Part shown: piece after piece, positions 49,977-58,710 of the stretch
Layout of the letters: each line of letters starts with the position of its first letter
How positions within the stretch are numbered: position 1 is the first letter of the stretch
Source: Streptomyces collinus
GTDB lineage: Bacteria; Actinomycetota; Actinomycetes; Streptomycetales; Streptomycetaceae
Assembly: GCF_031348265.1 (NCBI RefSeq)
Contig: NZ_CP133771.1
Span: forward strand, 806,001-870,000
Direction: 5' to 3'
Length of the DNA stretch: 64,000 nt
Made by a program: the position numbers and the translations under genes
The notes under the pieces: model-generated
What the model was told of the DNA's origin: nothing
What the model saw: the letters and a program-made list of their open reading frames with translations, nothing else
Database searches by the model: none

Positions 49977-51812
49977 ATGGGCGGAACGGCACAGGACCGG
50001 GGCGTGCCGGGCGGCCGGCGGTACGTACCGATCGCCGAGCACGGGCTGATCGGCGATCTGCGCAGCGTCGCCCTGGTGGGGACCGACGGCACGATCGACT
50101 GGTACTGCTGTCCGGCCTTCGACGCGCCGAGCGTGTTCGCCTCGATCCTGGACGCGGAGCGCGGCGGCTGCTTCGAGCTGGCGGCGACCGTGCCGGCCCG
50201 GACCAAGCAGTTCTACTTTCCCGACACCAACGTCCTGATCACCCGGTTCTTCACCGAGGACGGGGTCGGCGAGGTGCAGGACTTCATGCCGGTCGGCGGC
50301 GGGCCGGCCGAGGCGGAGCGGCACCGGCTGATCCGGCGGGTGGTGTGCGTGCGCGGCTCCATCCCGTTCCGTACGCGGGTGGCGCCCCGGTTCGACTACG
50401 GCTCCCTGCCGCACACCGTCCGGCTGACCGGTGACACCGCACAGTTCGAGACCGACGGGCTGACGCTCGCACTGACGGCGACCGTGCCGCTGGAGGCCGA
50501 CGGGCCGGACGTGTGCGGCGACTTCAAGCTCTCCGAGGGCGACTCGGCGGTGTTCGCGCTGGACAAGGTCGGCGGCGATGTGACGCCCCGGCGCTGTGCC
50601 CGCACGGAGGCGGAGGAGCAGTTCGCGGCGACGGTGGCGTACTGGCGGCGCTGGCTGTCGGCGTCCCGGTACAAGGGCCGCTGGCGGGAGATGGTGCACC
50701 GCTCGGCCCTGACGCTGAAGCTGCTCACCTACGCGCCGACCGGGGCGATCGTGGCCGCGCCGACGACGAGCCTGCCCGAGGAACTCGGCGGGGAACGCAA
50801 CTGGGACTACCGGTACGTGTGGGTGCGCGACGCGGCGTTCTGCGTCTACGCGTTGCTGCGACTGGGCTTCACCGAAGAGGCCGAGGCCTTCATGGACTTC
50901 GTGACGCGGCACATCAGCCCGGGCGACGGCAAGGTCTCCGGCCCGCTGCAGATCATGTACGGCATCGACGGCCGCACCGAGCTGCCCGAGCGCACCCTCG
51001 GACATCTGGAGGGCCACCACGGCTCGGCGCCGGTACGGGTCGGCAACGCGGCGGCCGACCAGCTCCAGCTGGACATCTACGGCGCGCTGATCGACTCGAT
51101 CTACCTCTACGACAAGTGGGCCAAGCCCATCTCCAGCGGTCACTGGGACGACGTGTGCGAGCTGGTGGACTGGGTGTGCGCGCACTGGGACCAGCCCGAC
51201 GAGGGGATCTGGGAGACGCGGGGCGGGCGCAGGAACTTCCTGTACTCGCGGCTGATGTGCTGGGTGGCGATCGAGCGGGCCATCCGGATGGCCAACCGGC
51301 GCGGCCTGCCCGCCGACCTGCCGCGCTGGCGGGAGTGCCGCGACACGATCTACCGGCGGATCATGAGCCGGGGCTGGTCCGAGGAGCGCGGGGCGTTCGT
51401 CCAGCACGAGGACGGTGACGTGCTGGACGCGGCCGTGCTGATGATGCCGCTGACGAAGTTCATCGCCCCCACCGATCCGAAGTGGCTGTCGACGCTGGAC
51501 GCGCTCACCGAGGAACTGGTGTCCGACTCACTGGTCTACCGCTACGACACCCGGGCCAGCCCCGACGGGCTGCGCGGCGACGAGGGCACGTTCTCCATCT
51601 GCTCGTTCTGGTACGTCGAGGCCATGGTGCACGCGGGCCGGATCGACGAGGCGCGCCTGGCCTTCGAGAAGATGCTGACCTACGCCAACCACCTGGGTCT
51701 GTACGCCGAGGAGATCAGCCACACCGGGGAGCAGCAGGGCAACTTCCCGCAGGCGTTCACGCATCTCGCGCTGATCAGCGCGGCGTTCAACCTGGACCGG
51801 GCGCTCGGCTGA
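49977..51812 (+). CDS. Glycoside hydrolase family 15 enzyme (glucoamylase/trehalase type)
   Basis: 611 aa, cytoplasmic (no signal peptide). An N-terminal beta-sandwich (IAEHGLIGDLRSVALVGTDG, IDWYCCPAFDAPSVFASIL) precedes an (alpha/alpha)6 barrel with RNWDYRYVWVRDAAFCVYAL, the GH15 acid-residue region, and the end YAEEISHTGEQQGNFPQAFTH with the general-base Glu. This form resembles actinobacterial GH15 trehalases as much as glucoamylases. A TAGGCT box and GGGAGG precede the ATG. Its stop lies 3 bp from the convergent secreted-protein gene. Confidence 0.92.
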   Translation: MGGTAQDRGVPGGRRYVPIAEHGLIGDLRSVALVGTDGTIDWYCCPAFDAPSVFASILDAERGGCFELAATVPARTKQFYFPDTNVLITRFFTEDGVGEVQDFMPVGGGPAEAERHRLIRRVVCVRGSIPFRTRVAPRFDYGSLPHTVRLTGDTAQFETDGLTLALTATVPLEADGPDVCGDFKLSEGDSAVFALDKVGGDVTPRRCARTEAEEQFAATVAYWRRWLSASRYKGRWREMVHRSALTLKLLTYAPTGAIVAAPTTSLPEELGGERNWDYRYVWVRDAAFCVYALLRLGFTEEAEAFMDFVTRHISPGDGKVSGPLQIMYGIDGRTELPERTLGHLEGHHGSAPVRVGNAAADQLQLDIYGALIDSIYLYDKWAKPISSGHWDDVCELVDWVCAHWDQPDEGIWETRGGRRNFLYSRLMCWVAIERAIRMANRRGLPADLPRWRECRDTIYRRIMSRGWSEERGAFVQHEDGDVLDAAVLMMPLTKFIAPTDPKWLSTLDALTEELVSDSLVYRYDTRASPDGLRGDEGTFSICSFWYVEAMVHAGRIDEARLAFEKMLTYANHLGLYAEEISHTGEQQGNFPQAFTHLALISAAFNLDRALG

Positions 51813-51815
51813 CGC

Positions 51816-52775
51816 TCAGTGCCCGTGGCCGTCCTCCGCATGCCCCTCGGGGGTACCGGAGCCGGCCGCCGCTCCCCCGGCGCGGACGGTGAACGCCGCC
51901 GTGTGGACCTTGCCGTCGTGCTTGAAGTCGAGGAACAGGCGATAGGCGCCGGAGCTGGGTGCGGTGGCCGTGAACGAGATGCCCGGTCCGGGCCTGGTCG
52001 TGCCGTCGCCGGGTTCGCCGTTCGGGTGGACATGCAGGTAGGCGAGGTCGCCGGAGCGCAGGGCGACCAGGTGGCCGTAGGCGCCGAGGTAAGGCTGGAG
52101 GTCGGTGACGGGCTTGCCGTCGCGGGAGACGTTCAGCTTCAGTTCGCTCGCCCTGCCCGGCTGCGGGCCGCCGGACAGCTTCACCTCGTAGCCGTCGACC
52201 CGGGCCGTGGTGCTCGCGGGCGGAAGGGGCCGGGCCTCGTACGGGCCGGAGGCGGCGAGGTCCGCGCCGAGGGTGAGGTTCTCGGCGTCCTTCCCGGCCG
52301 GGGTGAAGTCCGCGAAGACGCGGTAGCCGCCCGCGCGGGGCAGGTCCACGGGGGTGCTCCAGGTGCCGTCGGCGGCGCGGGTCGGGTGCAGATGACGGTA
52401 GGTGACCAGGTCGCGTGAGGCGACGATGAGGTGCAGTTCCTTGTCGTGCTCGCGCTGGTAGGCGGTGACCGCGCGGCCGTCGGCGTCCCGGACGGTGAAG
52501 CGCAGGCCGGCCTGTTCGCCCGCGGTGACGCGCGGGGTCTGGAGATCGAGGGTGTAGCCGCCCTCGGAGATCTGCAGCCCGCCGGCCGGGGGCGTGTCGT
52601 GGCCGGTGTGGCCGCCGCCCTTCTCCCCTTCCGGCACGGGCCGGGTGTGTTCGCCCTCGTGCTTCGGCTGGTTCTCGGCGGCCACGGGGTCTACGCCCTG
52701 TCCGACGCCGTAGGCCGCGCCGAAGGTCGCTGCCAGCGCGGCCGCGAAAGTGGTGATCCTCAGTCCGGTGTTCAT
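51816..52775 (-). CDS. Secreted copper-locus protein, 319 aa, paralogue of 13249-14208
   Basis: 319 aa from the ATG at 52775, which follows AAGGAG. A signal/anchor segment (ITTFAAALAATFGAAYGVG) leads to a His/Glu-rich spacer (QPKHEGEHTRPVPEGEKGGG). Beta-rich blocks follow: HLIVASRDLVTYRHLHPTRA, FADFTPAGKDAENLTLGADL, DLQPYLGAYGHLVALRSGDL, then LHVHPNG, ending GHAEDGHGH. It is divergent from copZ-copA across two CsoR-type operators, so copper induction is likely. It probably binds or buffers copper outside the membrane, as its His motifs suggest; this is inference. Confidence 0.88.
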   Translation of the reverse strand: MNTGLRITTFAAALAATFGAAYGVGQGVDPVAAENQPKHEGEHTRPVPEGEKGGGHTGHDTPPAGGLQISEGGYTLDLQTPRVTAGEQAGLRFTVRDADGRAVTAYQREHDKELHLIVASRDLVTYRHLHPTRAADGTWSTPVDLPRAGGYRVFADFTPAGKDAENLTLGADLAASGPYEARPLPPASTTARVDGYEVKLSGGPQPGRASELKLNVSRDGKPVTDLQPYLGAYGHLVALRSGDLAYLHVHPNGEPGDGTTRPGPGISFTATAPSSGAYRLFLDFKHDGKVHTAAFTVRAGGAAAGSGTPEGHAEDGHGH

Positions 52776-52838
52776 GGCCGTCGGCTCCTTCAGGTACCGG
52801 GCCTCCCGCTCGGATGCGGGGCCTCCATACACGTCACA

Positions 52839-52855
52839 ATACCCCTGGGGGGTAT
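52839..52855. promoter_or_regulatory. CsoR-like copper operator, proximal to secreted-protein gene
   Basis: ATACCCCTGGGGGGTAT is a near-perfect 17-bp palindrome 64 bp upstream of the secreted-protein start. The distance to the start is the same as for the DUF4396 operator. It shares both half-sites with the operators at 12096 and 52885. Confidence 0.78.
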
Positions 52856-52884
52856 CCAGTCAAGGCGTTCCGACACTTGCATCA

Positions 52885-52903
52885 TATACCCCTCAGGGGT
52901 ATA
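52885..52903. promoter_or_regulatory. CsoR-like copper operator, proximal to copZ-copA
   Basis: TATACCCCTCAGGGGTATA is a perfect 19-bp palindrome 73 bp before copZ. An extra half-site-like ATACCCCC occurs at about 52922-52929. CsoR released by Cu(I) would switch on both directions. Confidence 0.82.
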
Positions 52904-52975
52904 CATGAAGTCGGCGAGGGGATACCCCCGCCCCGTATCTCCGCATCTGTTGGATTCACCCAGAGGAGGCACCCG

Positions 52976-53188
52976 ATGCCCGCCACCACCTACGCCGTTT
53001 CCGGAATGTCCTGCGGCCACTGCAAGGCCACGCTGACCAGGGTCATCGGCGAGCTGGACGGCGTCAGCGGTGTCGAGGTCGACCTCGACAGCGGGCACGT
53101 CACCGTCACCGGCTCCGCCGAGCCCGACGACGCCGCGGTCGCGGAGGCCGTCGACGAGGCCGGCTACGAGCTGACCGGGAGGGTCTGA
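52976..53188 (+). CDS. copZ: Copper chaperone CopZ (HMA domain)
   Basis: 70 aa from the ATG at 52976, behind AGAGGAGG. It has a single heavy-metal-associated domain with the Cu(I) motif GMSCGHC (residues 10-16) and the usual alternating strands (VSGVEVDLDSGHVTVTG). It hands Cu(I) to CopA, whose start codon is 3 bp after the copZ stop. Confidence 0.95.
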   Translation: MPATTYAVSGMSCGHCKATLTRVIGELDGVSGVEVDLDSGHVTVTGSAEPDDAAVAEAVDEAGYELTGRV

Positions 53189-53191
53189 GCC

Positions 53192-55441
53192 ATGAGCACG
53201 GGTACGACGACCGGCACGGACGCCGAGGTGGAGCTCGCCATCGGCGGTATGACCTGCGCCTCCTGCGCGGCGCGCGTCGAGAAGAAGCTCAACCGCATGG
53301 ACGGGGTCACCGCCACCGTCAACTACGCGACCGAGAAGGCGAAGGTCAGCTACTCCGGCGGCGTCTCCGTCGGCGACCTCATCGCCACCGTCGAGGCCAC
53401 CGGGTACACCGCGCGGGAGCCCGCACCTCCCGCGGAGCAGACCGACGAGGCCCCCGAGACCGACGAGCTGCGGCCGCTGCGCGAGCGCCTGGTCACGGCC
53501 GTGGTGCTGTCGGTCCCCGTGGTGGCCATGGCCATGGTTCCGGCGTTGCAGTTCGCGTACTGGCAGTGGCTGTCGCTCACCCTGGCCGCGCCCGTCGTGA
53601 CGTACGCCGCGTGGCCCTTCCACAAGGCGGCGTTCACCAACGCGCGGCACGGCGCGGCCACCATGGACACCCTGATCTCGGTGGGCACCTCGGCCGCGTT
53701 CCTTTGGTCGCTGTGGGCGCTGTTCTTCGGCACCGCGGGGACGCCGGGCATGACGCACCCCTTCGAGCTGACCATCGAGCGCACGGACGGCGCCGGGAAC
53801 ATCTATCTGGAAGCCGCCGCGGGCGTGACCGCCTTCATCCTGGCCGGGCGCTACTTCGAGGCCCGTGCCAAGCGCAAGGCGGGTGCCGCGCTGCGGGCGC
53901 TGCTGGAGCTGGGCGCGAAGGACGTCACGGTGCTGCGGGACGGCGGCCGGGAGGAGACCGTTCCCGTCACGGACTTGAAGGCCGGCGACCGCTTCCTGGT
54001 CCGGCCCGGCGAGAAGATCGCCACGGACGGGACGGTCGTCGAGGGATCCTCCGCCGTGGACGCCTCGATGCTCACCGGCGAGTCCGTGCCCGTGGAGGTG
54101 GGCTCGGGCGACCCGGTCACCGGCGCCACGATCAACGTCGGCGGGCGGCTGGTCGTACGGGCCACCCGCGTGGGCGCCGATACGCAGCTGGCCCGGATGG
54201 CCCGGCTCGTGGAGGACGCGCAGAACGGCAAGGCCGCGGCACAGCGGCTCGCGGACCGGATCTCCGCCGTGTTCGTGCCGGTGGTGATCGCCCTCGCGCT
54301 GGGCACGCTGGGCTTCTGGCTGGGCAACGGCGTCGGGCTGACGGCCGCCTTCACCGCGGCGGTCGCCGTCCTCGTCATCGCCTGCCCGTGCGCCCTGGGG
54401 CTGGCCACGCCGACCGCGTTGATGGTGGGCACCGGGCGGGGCGCCCAGCTCGGCATCCTCATCAAGGGTCCGGAGGTCCTGGAGTCCACGCGCCGGGTCG
54501 ACACCGTCGTCCTCGACAAGACCGGCACCGTCACGACCGGCCGTATGACCCTGCTGGCCGTGCACACCGCCGAGGGCACGGACGAGGCCGAAGTGCTGCG
54601 GCTGGCCGGGGCGTTGGAGCACTCCTCCGAGCACCCGATCGCCCGGGCCGTCGCCGACGGGGCGCTGGAGAAGCTGGGTGCGCTGCCGGCACCCGAGGAC
54701 TTCGCCAATGTGCCCGGGCTCGGTGTGCAGGGCGTCGTCGAGGGCCACGCGGTGCTCGTGGGCCGGGAGCGGCTGCTGGCCGAGTGGGCCATGGAGCTTC
54801 CCGAGGGGCTGGCCCGGGCCCGAGTCACGGCCGAGGAAGCCGGGCGCACCGCCATCGCGGTCGCCTGGGACGGTGAGGTGCGTGCGGTGCTGGAGGTGGC
54901 CGACGCGGTGAAGGACACCAGCGCGGAGGCGGTCGGCCGGCTGCGGGCGCTCGGGCTCACGCCGATCCTGCTGACCGGGGACAACGAGGCGGTGGCCCGG
55001 TCGGTCGCCCGGGAGGTGGGCATCGGGGAGGTCATCGCCGAGGTGCTCCCGCAGGACAAGGTCGACGTCGTGAAACGGCTGCAGGCCGAGGGCCGGTCGG
55101 TGGCGATGGTCGGTGACGGTGTCAACGACGCGGCGGCCCTCGCCCAGGCCGATCTGGGCCTCGCCATGGGCACCGGCACGGACGCCGCGATCGAGGCCGG
55201 TGACCTGACCCTCGTCCGCGGCGACCTGCGGGCCGCGGCGGACGCCATCCGGCTGGCCCGCCGGACGCTCGGCACCATCCGCTCGAACCTGTTCTGGGCC
55301 TTCGCCTACAACGTGGCGGCCCTGCCGCTGGCCGCGGCCGGCCTGCTCACTCCGATGATCGCCGGGGCGGCCATGGCCTTCTCCTCCGTCTTCGTGGTCG
55401 GCAACTCGCTGCGGCTGCGCACCTTCCGGGCCGCCGGCTGA
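53192..55441 (+). CDS. copA: Copper-exporting P1B-type ATPase CopA
   Basis: 749 aa. It has one N-terminal HMA domain ([16 protein letters not shown]), then P1B transmembrane helices with the metal-binding CPC in [16 protein letters not shown] (about residue 397). The actuator-domain motif is LTGES (about 293), the phosphorylation site DKTGTVTTG (about 442), the HP motif [10 protein letters not shown] and the hinge [18 protein letters not shown]. This set specifies Cu(I) export. It forms an operon with copZ under the CsoR-like operator. Confidence 0.96.
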   Translation: MSTGTTTGTDAEVELAIGGMTCASCAARVEKKLNRMDGVTATVNYATEKAKVSYSGGVSVGDLIATVEATGYTAREPAPPAEQTDEAPETDELRPLRERLVTAVVLSVPVVAMAMVPALQFAYWQWLSLTLAAPVVTYAAWPFHKAAFTNARHGAATMDTLISVGTSAAFLWSLWALFFGTAGTPGMTHPFELTIERTDGAGNIYLEAAAGVTAFILAGRYFEARAKRKAGAALRALLELGAKDVTVLRDGGREETVPVTDLKAGDRFLVRPGEKIATDGTVVEGSSAVDASMLTGESVPVEVGSGDPVTGATINVGGRLVVRATRVGADTQLARMARLVEDAQNGKAAAQRLADRISAVFVPVVIALALGTLGFWLGNGVGLTAAFTAAVAVLVIACPCALGLATPTALMVGTGRGAQLGILIKGPEVLESTRRVDTVVLDKTGTVTTGRMTLLAVHTAEGTDEAEVLRLAGALEHSSEHPIARAVADGALEKLGALPAPEDFANVPGLGVQGVVEGHAVLVGRERLLAEWAMELPEGLARARVTAEEAGRTAIAVAWDGEVRAVLEVADAVKDTSAEAVGRLRALGLTPILLTGDNEAVARSVAREVGIGEVIAEVLPQDKVDVVKRLQAEGRSVAMVGDGVNDAAALAQADLGLAMGTGTDAAIEAGDLTLVRGDLRAAADAIRLARRTLGTIRSNLFWAFAYNVAALPLAAAGLLTPMIAGAAMAFSSVFVVGNSLRLRTFRAAG

Positions 55442-55464
55442 GGTGCCGGCGCGCACCTTCCGGA

Positions 55465-55485
55465 CCGCCGGCGGGTCACCGGCGG
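55465..55485. terminator. Short hairpin between copA and convergent methyltransferase
   Basis: CCGCCGG and CCGGCGG form a 7-bp stem with a 7-nt loop, 24 nt after the copA stop and overlapping the methyltransferase stop codon. Confidence 0.45.
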
Positions 55486-56132
55486 CGCCATACCAGCGTG
55501 TAGCGCCAGAGCAGACGGCGGCGCAGGCGGACGCCGGGGAGGACGGCCCGGGCCTCACGCACGATCTCGGTGAAGGTCAGGTCCGCCGGACGGGTGCGGG
55601 CGGTCATCGAGACCGGGCGGGGCACGGGGCGGCCCCGGGTCTTCAGCAGCGCCATGACGATGTTGAGCGGGATCGACGCGACGCCGAGCAGATGGTCGAC
55701 GGGCGTCCGCTCCCGGGCCACGCCGACGATCACCAGGGTGCCGCCGGGGGCCAGATGGTCGCGGAAGGTCCTGAGCGCCCGGTCGAAGGGCAGCTGGTGG
55801 ACGGCGGCGACGCAGGTGATGACGTCGTACGACCGCTCACCGAGCCCGGTCAGCGCGTCGGCCGCCGTGTACGTCACCGGGGCCGCCGCCGGGGTCAGTT
55901 CCCGCGCCCGGGCCGTGATCTCCGGGTCGGCGTCGACGCCGTGCACGCGCTGCGCGCGGCGGGCCAGCAGCCGGGCCAGGTCGCCGGTGCCGCATCCCAC
56001 GTCCAGCGCGCTGCCCACCCGCCCGGGGAGCTGCCGCAGGATCCAGGGGTGGAAGTGGGCGTTGTGGTCCCAGGGGCGGGCGGCGTGGAAACGCTCCAGC
56101 GCGTGCAGGACCCGGCGGGGCAGAGGTGACAT
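55476..56132 (-). CDS. Class I SAM-dependent methyltransferase
   Basis: 218 aa from the ATG at 56132 (weak ribosome binding site; earlier in-frame starts exist). The AdoMet motif is GSALDVGCGTGDLARLLARRAQRVHGVDAD, with motif IV YDVITCVAAVHQLPF and post-motif HLAPGGTLVIVGVARE. The C-terminal region is strongly basic (PGVRLRRRLLWRYTLVWRRR), which may contact the membrane or nucleic acid. The substrate is unknown. Confidence 0.88.
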   Translation of the reverse strand: MSPLPRRVLHALERFHAARPWDHNAHFHPWILRQLPGRVGSALDVGCGTGDLARLLARRAQRVHGVDADPEITARARELTPAAAPVTYTAADALTGLGERSYDVITCVAAVHQLPFDRALRTFRDHLAPGGTLVIVGVARERTPVDHLLGVASIPLNIVMALLKTRGRPVPRPVSMTARTRPADLTFTEIVREARAVLPGVRLRRRLLWRYTLVWRRR

Positions 56133-56268
56133 GTGCTCAGTGTCGCGGCTCACGGGGGTGGCCGTCCGCCGTCCGGGCACTCGGGAGGTACCGGCTCGCA
56201 GGGGCGCCGAGCGTGCGCCGGGCGTGAGCCGGTACCTTGCTGGGGAAGGCCACTGCGGGGAGAAGCAC

Positions 56269-56970
56269 ATGACCGATCCGACGATCACAGACGCGGACGC
56301 CCCCCGTCCGCTTCGGAACGCCCGGGACTCCGCGGGCGGAGCCGGCCGGCTCCTGAGCGCCGTGTTCGGCGATCTCAGGGCCGTGGACGGCGCCCTGTAC
56401 GCGGCGGTGGCCGCCACTCCCACGCCGACCCTGGACCGGACGCTGCGCCACCTGTCCCACGCGGCCGATCACTCCAAGATCTCGTTCGGCATCGCCGCGG
56501 TCCTGGCCCTGAGCGGGAAGCGGCCGCGCAAGGCCGCCCTGGCCGGCGTCGGCGCGATCGCCGTGGCATCGGCTTCCGCCAATCTGCTCGGCAAGCGCCT
56601 GGTGCGCCGCGCGCGGCCCGACCGGGAGGCCGCGCGGGTGACGGTGGACCGGCACGTCAAGATGCCGACCTCGGCCTCGTTCCCGTCGGGGCACACCGCG
56701 TCGGCGGTCGCGTTCGCCACCGCCGTCGGCGTGGTCCTGCCGCCCGCGGCGGTTCCGCTCGGGGCGCTGGCGAGCGCCGTCGGCTACTCCCGCGTCCACA
56801 CGGGCGTGCACTACCCGGGCGACGTGGCGGCGGGTGCGGTCCTCGGCATCGCGAGCGCGGCGGCGGCCCTGGCGGCGGCAGCGGCCACCCCTTCGGCGAG
56901 GACACAGGCGCTGCTCGCGGCGGCCCGTTCCTGGCCGCGGATCAGCATCGGCGGCGCCCCGCGCCGGTGA
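56269..56970 (+). CDS. PAP2-family membrane phosphatase
   Basis: 233 aa, with GGGGAGA before the ATG. The three phosphatase motifs are intact: KRLVRRARPDR (K-x6-RP), FPSGHTASAVAFA (PSGH) and SRVHTGVHYPGDVAAG (SR-x5-H-x3-D). Membrane helices surround them. Such enzymes dephosphorylate lipid phosphates such as phosphatidic acid or undecaprenyl diphosphate. A strong hairpin follows the gene. Confidence 0.92.
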   Translation: MTDPTITDADAPRPLRNARDSAGGAGRLLSAVFGDLRAVDGALYAAVAATPTPTLDRTLRHLSHAADHSKISFGIAAVLALSGKRPRKAALAGVGAIAVASASANLLGKRLVRRARPDREAARVTVDRHVKMPTSASFPSGHTASAVAFATAVGVVLPPAAVPLGALASAVGYSRVHTGVHYPGDVAAGAVLGIASAAAALAAAAATPSARTQALLAAARSWPRISIGGAPRR

Positions 56971-56978
56971 GTCCCGGG

Positions 56979-57004
56979 CCGGGCGCGGGCTTCCCCGCGC
57001 CCGG
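56979..57004. terminator. 11-bp perfect hairpin with CTTC loop
   Basis: CCGGGCGCGGG and CCCGCGCCCGG surround CTTC. It lies 9 nt after the PAP2 stop and 23 nt beyond the stop of the small minus-strand ORF at 57027, as expected for a bidirectional terminator between convergent genes. Confidence 0.85.
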
Positions 57005-57026
57005 CGCGCGCCGCAGGGACGAGCCG

Positions 57027-57134
57027 TCAGCCGAAGGCCCTGACCGCCTGGCAGTACGTCCACGCCGTGCCGTGGCAGGAGGTCTGGGTACCGCCGCCGT
57101 ATGCCGCGCAGACCCTCTTGAGGTCCTCGTGCAT
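57027..57134 (-). CDS. Small 35-aa ORF with three cysteines, unknown function
   Basis: The ATG at 57134 has GGAGGT 5 nt upstream, one of the best ribosome binding sites in the window. The peptide reads MHEDLKRVCAAYGGGTQTSC followed by HGTAWTYCQAVRAFG and the stop at 57027. The three Cys are at positions 9, 20 and 28. There is no signal peptide or membrane segment. A hairpin terminator lies 23 nt downstream. The layout supports a real microprotein: a small regulatory or metal-binding protein, or a precursor peptide. No modification enzyme is adjacent, so a RiPP role is only speculation. Confidence 0.55.
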   Translation of the reverse strand: MHEDLKRVCAAYGGGTQTSCHGTAWTYCQAVRAFG

Positions 57135-57250
57135 CCCACACCTCCATGAGGCTGCGACCAGGCCATCGCGTCGCAGGTTCACGACGAGAGGATGACCACC
57201 TCCTGCCGGTGCTCACACCCGAGGTGCCCCAACAGCAGCTGAATTACCGG

Positions 57251-57844
57251 CTAGTGGAGGAGAACGCCGGCGGACCGGCGTACGTCGACCGCCGTGAGTG
57301 CCAGGGCCAGTGGCCCGGGGGCGAGGAAGGCAAGCGGCAGCAGCATCCAGGCGCACAGCGCGGCCGTCGCCACGGCGAGCAGGACGAGACCGCTGCCGCC
57401 CACGTCCGTGACGGCGTCCCGGCTCGCCCCGCGCACCGCCGCACGCCAGTCGGTGAGGGACTCGGGGCGCCCGCAGGCCCGCAGGCCGATCACCGCCGCG
57501 CACCCGCCGATCGCCGCGGCGGCCACCGCGAACAGCCGCGCCCCCGGCAGCCCGGCCCCGGCCAGCGCCAGGTCGGCGGCGAGCAGCAGCAGGCCCGCGA
57601 GAGCAACGGCTCCCGCAACCAGGTCACCCGCGCGCAACCGCCGCCGCAGCAGGGCGACGTAGCGCCCCGCCGTGACGGGCCGGCCCTGTCCCGCCCCGCG
57701 CAGCACGGCGCACGCCGTCGACAGCGCGGCCGGGACCGTGACCAGGGGCAGACAGGCCGCGGCCGTGGCGAGTCCGACGGCCAGCACGTCGGCGAACAGG
57801 GTCATGCGCGGGCCGAACACCTCGTCCGCCTCGCGTGGGGGCAT
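57251..57844 (-). CDS. Multi-pass membrane protein, DUF624 (YesL)-like, in sugar ABC operon
   Basis: About 197 aa from the ATG at 57844, with AAGGGG 8 nt upstream; a GTG at 57853 overlapping the permease stop is an alternative. It has about five hydrophobic segments (LAVGLATAAACLPLVTVPAALSTA; LVAGAVALAGLLLLAADLALA). Small YesL/DUF624 proteins often close carbohydrate ABC operons, and length and position fit. Sequence support for the family is moderate and the role is unknown. Confidence 0.7.
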   Translation of the reverse strand: MPPREADEVFGPRMTLFADVLAVGLATAAACLPLVTVPAALSTACAVLRGAGQGRPVTAGRYVALLRRRLRAGDLVAGAVALAGLLLLAADLALAGAGLPGARLFAVAAAAIGGCAAVIGLRACGRPESLTDWRAAVRGASRDAVTDVGGSGLVLLAVATAALCAWMLLPLAFLAPGPLALALTAVDVRRSAGVLLH

Positions 57845-57849
57845 CCCGC

Positions 57850-58710
57850 TCACCCCTTGAGTCCGGAGCTGGCCATGCCCTCCACCAGGAACCGCTGGAA
57901 GGCGAGGAAGAACAGCACGATCGGCAGCAGCGCGATCACCGACAGGGCGAACATCGGGCCGAACGCCGAGGTGCTGGAAGCGTCCACGAAGGAGCGCAGG
58001 GCGAGGGTCAGGGTGAACTTGTCCGGGTCGAAGAGGTAGATGAGCTGGGTGAAGAAGTCGTTCCAGGTCCAGATGAACGTGAAGATGGCGGTGGTGATCA
58101 GGGCCGGCCGGGTGAGCGGCAGGACGACCTGGAAGAAGCTGCGGAACGGTCCGCAGCCGTCGATGCGGGCCGCCTCCTCCAGCTCGCGCGGCAGGCCGCG
58201 CATGAACTGCACGATGAGGAAGACGAAGAACGCCTCGGTGGCGAGGAACTTCGGCAGGATCAGCGGCCAGTAGGTGTTCACCAGGCCGAGCTGGTTGAAG
58301 ATGATGTACTGCGGGATCAGCACCGCGTGGTGCGGCAGCATGATCGTGGCGATCATGAAGGCGAACAGGGGCCCGCGGAAGCGGAACCTGAGGCGCGCGA
58401 AGGCGTAGGCGGCGAGCGAGCAGCTGATGACGTTGCCGAGGACCGCACCGCCCGCGATCAGCAGGGAGTTGGCGAGCAGCCGCCAGATGGAGACGTCGTT
58501 CACGCCGTCGAGCGCGGTCTTGTAGTTCGACCACTCCAGGTGGCTGGGCAGCAGGTCGAGGCTGGCGATGACCTCGTCGGCCGGTTTGAGGGAGGTGGCC
58601 AGCAGCCAGGCCAGCGGGTACAGCATGACCAGCAGGGCGGCCAGGCAGCCCACGTGCAGGGCGACGCGGCCCCACCGAACGGGCTTGCGGACAACGGTCG
58701 TAGAGGTCAC
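57850..58710 (-). CDS. Carbohydrate ABC transporter permease (MalG type)
   Basis: 286 aa. The GTG start overlaps the MalF-type stop (GTGA). Six helices are predicted, with the EAA loop ELEEAARIDGCGPFRSFFQVVLPLTRPAL that contacts the ATPase. No ATP-binding subunit is encoded in the operon; streptomycete sugar porters usually share a single MsiK-type ATPase encoded elsewhere. The sequence ends LVEGMASSGLKG, typical of MalG-like permeases. Confidence 0.92.
   Translation of the reverse strand: MTSTTVVRKPVRWGRVALHVGCLAALLVMLYPLAWLLATSLKPADEVIASLDLLPSHLEWSNYKTALDGVNDVSIWRLLANSLLIAGGAVLGNVISCSLAAYAFARLRFRFRGPLFAFMIATIMLPHHAVLIPQYIIFNQLGLVNTYWPLILPKFLATEAFFVFLIVQFMRGLPRELEEAARIDGCGPFRSFFQVVLPLTRPALITTAIFTFIWTWNDFFTQLIYLFDPDKFTLTLALRSFVDASSTSAFGPMFALSVIALLPIVLFFLAFQRFLVEGMASSGLKG

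Noticed and set aside
52790-55558. 922-aa open frame antisense to copA
   Set aside because: It is a shadow of the intact copZ-copA genes produced by GC-biased codons; it has no domain motif and spans an operator region.
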